DNA of 12,170 nt from an uncultured Eubacteriales bacterium (GTDB lineage Bacteria > Bacillota > Clostridia > Christensenellales > CAG-138). The position numbers and the translations under genes are program-made. The DNA is taken from assembly GCA_900540495.1 (NCBI GenBank), contig UQGA01000032.1:1-12170 (forward strand). Direction: 5' to 3'. The stretch's first letter is position 1; each line of letters opens with the position of its first letter. The notes under the pieces are model-generated. The model searched no databases and was not told the origin of the DNA. It saw nothing but the letters and a program-made list of their open reading frames with translations. This document shows positions 7,096-12,170 of the stretch, one piece after another.

Positions 7096-7259
7096 AAGAC
7101 ATTCCGCGGCACCAAGGGCGAGGAGCACGGCTTCGGCCTGGTTCGCATCGACGCTATTGTGGAGCGTCTCGTGAAAATATCAGCCGCAACAGGGAGGATG
7201 GGGCATTTACTGCTGTGATTTTGCTTCCGCGGCTCGGAGATTTGCAATTCATCCCCTGA
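7096..7259 (+). pseudogene. 3' remnant of a GHKL (AgrC-like) sensor histidine kinase
   Basis: The frame reads KTFRGTKGEEHGFGLVRIDA, IVERLVK and, after loss of one base near 7177, ISRNREDGAFTAVILLPR to TGA 7257-7259. This matches the end of the HATPase domain of GHKL kinases: TTKG...HGFGL ATP-lid/G2 box, a helix, then G-Y-I followed by a beta hairpin ending in a LLP motif. All upstream parts (membrane sensor, H box, N box) are missing, cut off between the guaA tail and 7096. Such kinases often control neighbouring peptide-export ABC genes, and two ABC exporters follow directly. Not functional. Confidence 0.7.
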
Positions 7260-7302
7260 AAAAGACGATTCATCCTCGACTTTCCCAGAGTCGCCCTTTT
7301 TA

Positions 7303-7327
7303 TGGTATAATATCCTCCATGGAGGGG
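7303..7327 (+). promoter_or_regulatory. Extended -10 promoter and strong ribosome binding site of the ABC exporter operon
   Basis: TGGTATAAT (7303-7311) is a perfect extended -10. The -35 position (about 7283-7288, TCCCAG) is not a match. The predicted transcription start is near 7318, immediately before GGAGGGGGG (7320-7328), giving a very short leader of about 16 bases to ATG 7334. Confidence 0.65.
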
Positions 7328-7333
7328 GGCAGG

Positions 7334-9142
7334 ATGAAAACAGAGACGAGATCAAAATACAACGTCCTTCAAAATATACATTGGATGATAAAACTTGCCT
7401 GGAAACATGGCAAGCGCGTCCTTCTGTGCTGCATATTAACCGCCTCTCTGGAAGTCATGTTCAATTTGATCCAGCTGTACATTGCGCCCGAGGTGCTCTC
7501 CCGCGTGGAGCGGAGCGTCCCCCTGTGGGAGCTGCTTACAACCATCGGCGCATTTACCGCCGCGCTTTTCCTTGTCCAGGGGGTCAAGCAGTATGTAAGT
7601 AAAAACACCCTGTTCCCACGGATAGATGTGCGCAGCGCGATCATTGGAATGATTGCCAAAAAGAGCAACACCACCTCCTATCCCAATACCCTGGATGAAC
7701 ATTTCGTGAAGCTGCGCGAAAAGGCGCACACCGCCTGCGAAGGCAATTCCCAGGCGACGGAGCATGTCTGGGAAACGCTGACAAGGCTGCTTACCAATAT
7801 CGGCGGGCTTGCGATCTATCTGGGCATTCTGTCCCGCATTAACGGACTGCTTCTGCTTGTGGTCATCGCCACGTGCGCCGCCGGTTTTTATGTGTCGCGA
7901 TACGCTACCAACTGGCGGTATGCCCGCAGGGATGAGGAGGAGACATACTTTCAGAAGGCGTCCTATCTCCGTTCAAAATCGGAATCCATAGAGCTGGCAA
8001 AGGACATCCGCATTTTTGGTTTGCAGAACTGGCTGAACGAGCTCTATGATCAGATTCAGAATCTGTATCTTGCGTTCAGTCTCCGCTGCGAGCGGGTGGA
8101 GGTGCTGGCGGATTTTGCGGAGGTGGCGCTGACCGCCGCCCGCAATGGCATCGCCTATGTGGTGCTCATCAATATGGCCCTGCACGAGGGATTGAGCGTT
8201 CCTGAATTTTTGCTGTACTTCGCAGCGGTCACTACGTTTACGAACTGGGTCATGGGCATCCTGCGGGAAATGAGCGCATTGCGCAAGGAGAGTCTGGATA
8301 TCTCCCTGGTTCGTGAGTTTTTGGACTATCCGGAACCGTTCCGGCTTGAGGATGGCGAGGATATCCCCGCGATGGATCGCTATGAGCTGAAATTGGAGGG
8401 TGTTTCCTTCCGCTATCCCGGCGCGGAGACGGATGCGCTTCACGATGTGGATCTGACCGTTCATCCGGGGGAGAAGCTGGCGATCGTCGGGCTGAACGGA
8501 GCCGGCAAAACAACGCTCGCAAAGCTTCTGTGCGGCCTTTTGGACCCCACAAAGGGAGCGGTTCTGCTGAACGGGAAGGACATTCGCAGGTACAACCGCA
8601 GAAGCTATTACGCCCTGTTCAGCGCCGTGTTTCAGGAGTTTTCCATTCTGGACGTCACCGTGGCGGAGGAGATTGCGCAGACGGCGGCAGGCATCGACTA
8701 TGAACGCATTGCGGATTACGTGGATAAAGCGGGCCTGACCTCCGTGATCGAGAAGCTGCCAAACGGGCTTGATACGCATGTTGGCCGCGAGGTCTATCTG
8801 GACGGCACGCTGTTCTCCGGTGGGGAAATCCAGCGTCTGATGCTGGCCAGAGCCCTGTATAAGGATGGCCCAATCCTGCTGCTGGACGAACCGACAGCGG
8901 CCCTTGACCCCATTGCCGAAAACGATATCTACATGAAATACAGCGAAATGACAAAGGGAAGAACCTCCCTGTTTATTTCACACCGTCTCGCCTCCACCAG
9001 GTTCTGCGACAGGATTATCCTGATTGCCGGCGGCAGGATTCGGGAGGAAGGAACCCATGACGGCCTTTTGGCATTGGGCGGCGAATACGCCATTCTCTTC
9101 ACGCTGCAAAGCCGGTATTATCAGGAGGGAAAGGAGTTCTGA
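7334..9142 (+). CDS. ABC exporter half 1 (fused permease and ATP-binding domains)
   Basis: A 602-residue membrane exporter subunit with a six-helix type-IV transmembrane domain (about residues 20-300) and a C-terminal ATPase. The ATPase has Walker A GLNGAGKTT (386-394), a Q-loop in FQEFSI, signature FSGGEIQRL (from 494), Walker B ILLLDEPTAALDP (Asp518, Glu519) and H-loop His550 in ISHRLAS. All catalytic residues are present. ATG 7334 was chosen over the in-frame ATG 7319, because 7319 lies at the predicted transcription start and inside the ribosome binding site. The stop is two bases before the next ABC gene, which carries its ribosome binding site inside this gene's end; the two likely form a heterodimer. 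The substrate is not evident; kinase debris upstream hints at a peptide or antimicrobial. A homodimer or drug exporter is also possible. Confidence 0.92.
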   Translation: MKTETRSKYNVLQNIHWMIKLAWKHGKRVLLCCILTASLEVMFNLIQLYIAPEVLSRVERSVPLWELLTTIGAFTAALFLVQGVKQYVSKNTLFPRIDVRSAIIGMIAKKSNTTSYPNTLDEHFVKLREKAHTACEGNSQATEHVWETLTRLLTNIGGLAIYLGILSRINGLLLLVVIATCAAGFYVSRYATNWRYARRDEEETYFQKASYLRSKSESIELAKDIRIFGLQNWLNELYDQIQNLYLAFSLRCERVEVLADFAEVALTAARNGIAYVVLINMALHEGLSVPEFLLYFAAVTTFTNWVMGILREMSALRKESLDISLVREFLDYPEPFRLEDGEDIPAMDRYELKLEGVSFRYPGAETDALHDVDLTVHPGEKLAIVGLNGAGKTTLAKLLCGLLDPTKGAVLLNGKDIRRYNRRSYYALFSAVFQEFSILDVTVAEEIAQTAAGIDYERIADYVDKAGLTSVIEKLPNGLDTHVGREVYLDGTLFSGGEIQRLMLARALYKDGPILLLDEPTAALDPIAENDIYMKYSEMTKGRTSLFISHRLASTRFCDRIILIAGGRIREEGTHDGLLALGGEYAILFTLQSRYYQEGKEF

Positions 9143-9144
9143 AC

Positions 9145-11043
9145 ATGAAAAGCAAGGAAAAGATGCGTCATGCCGTTTTCGTGCAGATGCGCGGCGTCAG
9201 GGAACTCCATCGGGTGTCGCCAAAGTTTTTTCCGCTCTTGACGCTGTACTGCCTCTTCAGCTCCATCGCCCCCTATGTCACCGTTTTCTTCTCGGCGCAA
9301 ATACTGAAGGAGCTTGCCGTGCTGCGCCGGGCGGACGTGCTTTGGAAATGGGTCGTCGCGGGCGTGCTGTGCGTTGGGGTCGTATCCCTGTTGGGCACCG
9401 TTCTTCGGCGCCGGTACAACACCTTGCTGACCGACCTGTGGGGCAGAAAGGAGATCCTGTTCATCCGCAAGATGTTTGCTCTTGATTTTGCAGAACTGGA
9501 CAAACAGGAAAACCATGATCTCCGTGCGCAGATCAGGCAAAACGAGAACTGGTCAAGTTGGGGGCTGATGCGGGTGCAGCGTGTATACGGGGATTTTATG
9601 AGCGGCGTCATCGGCATCTTCAGCGGCATCGCATTGACCGCAAGCCTGTTTACCTCTCCCGTCCCCGATACGGCGGGGCGGCTTGTCATGCTAAACCGCC
9701 CGGTTTTCATTTTGATTCTGGCAGCTCTGATGGTTGCGGTCAGCATCCTTGCGGGAAAGCTCAGCGCCGCATCGACAAAGTGCTGGAGCAGCGGCGCGGA
9801 GGAGGCGACGCTGGGTAACCGGCTGTTCGATCACTTTGGTTTTATCGGCCTGAATCGGGGGCGCAGCGTCGATATTCGGATGTACGAACAGCAGAACCTT
9901 GTGGACGCCTATTGGGAAAAGAATTCCGCATTTGGGGCAAACGGGCCGTTTGGAAAGCTGGCCCGCGGGAAAATGGGCGTCTATGCAAGCCTTGGCGTGT
10001 GCATTACGACCCTGATCACCGGCTCGATCTATGTGTTTGCCTGCCTGAAAGCATGGGGCGGCGCTTTTGACGTGGGCAGCGTCGCGCAGTATGTCGGCGC
10101 AGCTACGGCAATGGTATCAAACATATTTGCGCTGGTCGGCTTGATGGGCGCCCTGGAGACGAACGCAGAATATTTGGATAAGACCTTTGCGTTTCTTGAT
10201 ATTCCGAGCGCCATGTCTCAGGGAAGCCTCAGCCCGCAAAAGCGATCCGACCGCCGGTATGAAATAGAGTTCCGGGATGTTTCCTTCAAGTATCCCGGCT
10301 CCGACAACTGGGCGCTGCGCCATGTGAATCTGAAATTCCATGTTGGCTCCCGGCTGGCGATCGTGGGGGAAAACGGCAGCGGCAAGACCACTTTTATCAA
10401 GCTTTTGTGCCGGTTGTACGACCCGCAGGAGGGGCAGATCCTCTTAAACGATGTGGATATTCGCAAGTACCGGTATGCCGACTACATGCATCTTTTCTCC
10501 GTCGTATTTCAGGACTTCCAGCTGATCGCCCAACCCCTGGGCGCCAACGTGGCGGGCAGCATGGCGTACGACCGGGATCGGGCGCGCAAGGCGCTGATTG
10601 ACGCGGGCTTTGACGAACGCCTTGCAACGATGGAAAAGGGATTGGATACGATGCTTTATAAGGTCCTGTCCGAGGATGGCGTTGACATTTCGGGCGGCGA
10701 AGCGCAGAAGATCGCCATTGCGCGCGCGCTCTACAAGGATGCTCCCTACATCATTCTTGACGAGCCGACCGCGGCGCTCGACCCGATTGCAGAAGCGGAG
10801 ATATATGGTAAATTCGACGAGATTGTGGGCGACAAGACGGCAATCTATATCTCCCATCGTCTGTCCTCGTGCAAGTTCTGCGACGAGATCGCCGTATTCC
10901 ATGCAGGCAAAATTGTCCAAAGAGGATCCCACGATGAACTGGTTGCGGATGAGGCCGGCAAGTATCGCCAGCTCTGGACCGCGCAGGCGCAGTATTATAC
11001 GGAAAACTCAACCAGGGCGGCGAACCTGCAAAACAAAGAATGA
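9145..11043 (+). CDS. ABC exporter half 2 (fused permease and ATP-binding domains)
   Basis: A 632-residue partner of the preceding exporter. The membrane domain (about residues 25-345) includes FPLLTLYCLFSSIAPYVTVF, VVAGVLCVGVVSLLGTVL, a hydrophobic hairpin near 155-215 and VYASLGVCITTLITGSIYVF. The ATPase has Walker A GENGSGKTT (408-416), FQDFQL Q-loop, signature ISGGEAQKI (from 515), Walker B YIILDEPTAALDP (Asp539, Glu540) and His571 in ISHRLSS. Both ATP sites of a heterodimer would be canonical. AAGGAG eight bases before ATG 9145 sits inside the previous gene, and the two-base gap implies coupling. The insert NENWSSWGLMRVQ and the degenerate central membrane region resemble the ABC pairs found near agr-like or RiPP loci in Clostridia, but no peptide precursor or maturation enzyme is present. 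Confidence 0.92.
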   Translation: MKSKEKMRHAVFVQMRGVRELHRVSPKFFPLLTLYCLFSSIAPYVTVFFSAQILKELAVLRRADVLWKWVVAGVLCVGVVSLLGTVLRRRYNTLLTDLWGRKEILFIRKMFALDFAELDKQENHDLRAQIRQNENWSSWGLMRVQRVYGDFMSGVIGIFSGIALTASLFTSPVPDTAGRLVMLNRPVFILILAALMVAVSILAGKLSAASTKCWSSGAEEATLGNRLFDHFGFIGLNRGRSVDIRMYEQQNLVDAYWEKNSAFGANGPFGKLARGKMGVYASLGVCITTLITGSIYVFACLKAWGGAFDVGSVAQYVGAATAMVSNIFALVGLMGALETNAEYLDKTFAFLDIPSAMSQGSLSPQKRSDRRYEIEFRDVSFKYPGSDNWALRHVNLKFHVGSRLAIVGENGSGKTTFIKLLCRLYDPQEGQILLNDVDIRKYRYADYMHLFSVVFQDFQLIAQPLGANVAGSMAYDRDRARKALIDAGFDERLATMEKGLDTMLYKVLSEDGVDISGGEAQKIAIARALYKDAPYIILDEPTAALDPIAEAEIYGKFDEIVGDKTAIYISHRLSSCKFCDEIAVFHAGKIVQRGSHDELVADEAGKYRQLWTAQAQYYTENSTRAANLQNKE

Positions 11044-11122
11044 ATCACGGGTGGACAGGTCGTGCGATAGGCGGAATTTCCACGATCAGCTGACACTGCG
11101 ATTCGCCATGGGGGACGAAAAA

Positions 11123-11313
11123 ATGGCGCAAATACGCATTCCAAATCTATCATTTGCCTATGAGGGAAGTATCGATACCGTGTTGGAGGGCGTTTCCTTT
11201 TGTATCGATACAAACTGGAAACTTGGTTATATTGGAAGAAATGGAAAAGGAAAAATAACCTATTGAAGCTATTGTTGGGAAAAGATCCATACCAAGGTGA
11301 ATACAGGACCATA
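11123..11313 (+). pseudogene. 5' remnant of an ABC-F ribosome-protection (Lsa-like) gene
   Basis: From ATG 11123 (GGGGGA upstream; an in-frame ATG at 11108 is the alternative) it reads MAQIRIPNLSFAYEGSIDTV, then DTNWKLGYIGRNGKGKIT, stopping at TGA 11264. Adding one base near 11261 restores LKLLLGKDPYQGEYRTI. The pattern (N-terminal beta strands, NWKLGxIGRNGxGKTT Walker A, LL-GKDPYQG) is that of Lsa/Vga-type ABC-F proteins, which free ribosomes from antibiotics. The Walker A Thr is changed to Ile. Only about 64 of some 500 codons remain; the rest is replaced by the guaA tail at 11314. It lacks transmembrane segments and is unrelated to the exporters upstream beyond the ATPase fold. Non-functional. 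Confidence 0.75.
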
Positions 11314-11434
11314 GAGTGGGCCGTAGCTGCCATATTTGCTGCTGCGCCGTATCGGCGAACGCCCCATCGCTGAGGTCCTGCACGTCACGTCGCCTGCAAC
11401 ATCACCAGTAACTCCCGCTACGATCGAATGGGAG
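11314..11434 (+). pseudogene. guaA: Displaced guaA 3'-end fragment, copy 4
   Basis: Read through frameshifts it gives EWA, LLLRRIGERPIAEVLHV, VACNITS and PATIEWE. The sequence ACGATCGAATGGGA (11420-11433) is identical to copy 3. Five bases are missing in the NR segment and the stop codon is replaced (GGGAGCGG instead of GGGAATAA). Homology starts at GAGTGGGC, the same place as in the other long copies. A strong intrinsic terminator begins ten bases later, as expected behind a real gene end. Confidence 0.75.
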
Positions 11435-11443
11435 CGGACCAGT

Positions 11444-11490
11444 AAAGCCGGCAAAGCAGTTCGCTGCAATGCTTTGCCGGCTTTTTCTTT
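11444..11490 (+). terminator. Strong intrinsic terminator directly behind the last guaA tail
   Basis: AAAGCCGGCAAAGC (11444-11457) pairs perfectly with GCTTTGCCGGCTTT (11471-11484) around a 13-base loop, followed by TTTCTTTT. It may be the original guaA terminator left in place, or the terminator of the ABC block. Confidence 0.85.
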
Positions 11491-11532
11491 TGGCAAGCAT
11501 CTATTATTTTATGAATGGATAAAAGAGCGAGG

Positions 11533-11634
11533 ATGGGGGAAATAGGTTGGATTATATTAGGACTTTTGGGGTTTGCTGTGGTTATTGGGATTCGTTGTGT
11601 CATACAGCTGAAGTCTCTGCAACGGTGTTTGTGA
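11533..11634 (+). CDS. Possible 33-residue single-pass membrane peptide
   Basis: ATG 11533 to TGA 11634 encodes a short protein with one strongly hydrophobic helix (IGWIILGLLGFAVVIGI) followed by a basic/cysteine-containing tail. GAGCGAGG lies immediately before the ATG, closer than a normal ribosome binding site. No family is recognised. It could be a genuine small membrane protein or toxin-like peptide, but equally a chance frame in a degraded stretch. Confidence 0.3.
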   Translation: MGEIGWIILGLLGFAVVIGIRCVIQLKSLQRCL

Positions 11635-12092
11635 GTGCAGAAAATATTGAAGGCGAAGGGGCTGCGCTTTGCAAAGCCTGACGTCCCTTGCAATCACCCA
11701 TTATCTGTGATACTATTTTATACAAAAATTGGGCGCCACCACACAGCAGGGAAAAGTTGACCTATTTGGGAAGGCTTGCACTGCAAAATCACCTCAATAC
11801 ACGCTATATCTGAATTTGCAGGGTGGATAGGATAAGGTGGTCTACGAGCGGGCCCAAGATGGGGGTTCCTGCAAAGGTGTGTTCTGAATGTGCTGGGCCA
11901 TATGGGTATGCTGGAGCGCATCATCATTGAAACGAGGAGTATCAGCAACGGGAACAAGCGAATCAGGAGAACACGAAGCAGCAGGGAGCAGTATGGACTT
12001 GTGCTGTTTTAGGAAAAACTCTGGTGCTGGTACCGCGCCAGCGGCGTCGGGCGATGTGAATTGTACGTATGGCCAGGAGGGGATTTAAGCGC
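11635..12092. other. Sparse region before the polysaccharide gene
   Basis: Apart from the promoter candidate at 11688-11716, nothing convincing is seen. Short open frames on both strands lack ribosome binding sites and family resemblance. It may be decayed coding sequence or the long leader of the polysaccharide locus. Confidence 0.4.
11688..11716 (+). promoter_or_regulatory. Candidate sigma-A promoter upstream of the polysaccharide gene
   Basis: TTGCAA (11688-11693) and TACTAT (11711-11716) are 17 bases apart. It faces the glycosyltransferase start about 375 bases downstream. That would make a long leader, so the link to that gene is uncertain. Confidence 0.4.
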
Positions 12093-12170
12093 ATGAAAAA
12101 AGTTTTATTGATCTCCTCTTCGGGAGGGCACTTGGAACAATTAAAGTGTTTGGAGCCACTAAACAAAAAA
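12093..12170 (+). CDS. N terminus of a CpsF/EpsE/Alg14-like polysaccharide glycosyltransferase subunit (partial)
   Basis: Twenty-six codons from ATG 12093 to the window edge, preceded by AGGAGGGG about ten bases upstream. The start, a beta strand leading into LLISSSGGHLEQL, is the hallmark nucleotide-sugar-domain opening of the Alg14/CpsF/EpsE/PssD family. These membrane-associated subunits activate a partner glycosyltransferase (Alg13/CpsG-like) in capsule or exopolysaccharide repeat-unit assembly. The partner gene would be expected directly to the right. The identification rests on a short segment, but the SSSGGHLEQL motif is distinctive. Confidence 0.75.
   Translation, partial: MKKVLLISSSGGHLEQLKCLEPLNKK

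Noticed and set aside
11888..12088. 66-codon open frame before the polysaccharide gene
   Set aside because: No ribosome binding site, no recognisable motif, composition like noncoding DNA.
1..12170. CRISPR array, tRNA, rRNA, integrase or transposase
   Set aside because: Scanned for regularly spaced repeats, cloverleaf-type arms and recombinase motifs; none could be supported.

Overview
The window looks like an accessory (island) region of a low-to-mid GC Firmicute, probably a gut-type Clostridia/Oscillospiraceae-like bacterium. Signs of this are strong AGGAGG-type ribosome binding sites, sigma-A style promoters, lipoproteins with LxxC lipoboxes, the clostridial DUF4358 / MBOAT / DHHW cassette, agr-type (GHKL) kinase debris, a Lsa-like ABC-F remnant and a CpsF/EpsE-type glycosyltransferase start. 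Genus cannot be decided from the sequence.

The main organising feature is a repeated, decaying fragment of the 3' end of guaA (GMP synthase; C-terminal signature EWAEIPY...RRISERIIAE...NRVVYDITSKPPATIEWE-stop). It occurs on the + strand at 1785-1925, 6887-7022 and 11314-11434, with a fourth, core-only copy at 2133-2157. The guaA 3' end is a known integration hotspot for genomic islands, so I read these as displaced guaA tails left by successive integrations. They divide the window into blocks of visibly different base composition and content.

Block A (1-1784, minus strand) holds a type I restriction-modification methylase subunit (hsdM, running off the left edge) behind a small HTH regulator broken by two compensating frameshifts. 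A short gene-free spacer (1926-2138) ends in the core-only repeat. Block B (2158-6886, plus, very GC-rich) is a cell-envelope acylation cassette: an SGNH-hydrolase lipoprotein, a DUF4358 lipoprotein, an MBOAT O-acyltransferase and a DHHW/AlgJ-like protein interrupted by one in-frame TAG. Block C (7023-11313, plus) holds the 3' scrap of a GHKL sensor kinase, two tightly coupled full-length ABC exporters behind an extended -10 promoter, and the 5' scrap of an ABC-F ribosome-protection gene cut off exactly at the next guaA tail. Block D (11435-12170) opens with a strong intrinsic terminator directly behind the last tail, then a sparse stretch with a promoter and one possible membrane peptide, and ends at the start of a capsule/exopolysaccharide glycosyltransferase gene.

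Functionally, the blocks look like independent cargo for DNA restriction, envelope polysaccharide acylation, peptide or drug export and surface polysaccharide synthesis, stacked at one chromosomal site. Every junction carries truncated or frameshifted genes. No integrase, transposase, tRNA, rRNA or CRISPR array is visible in the window.
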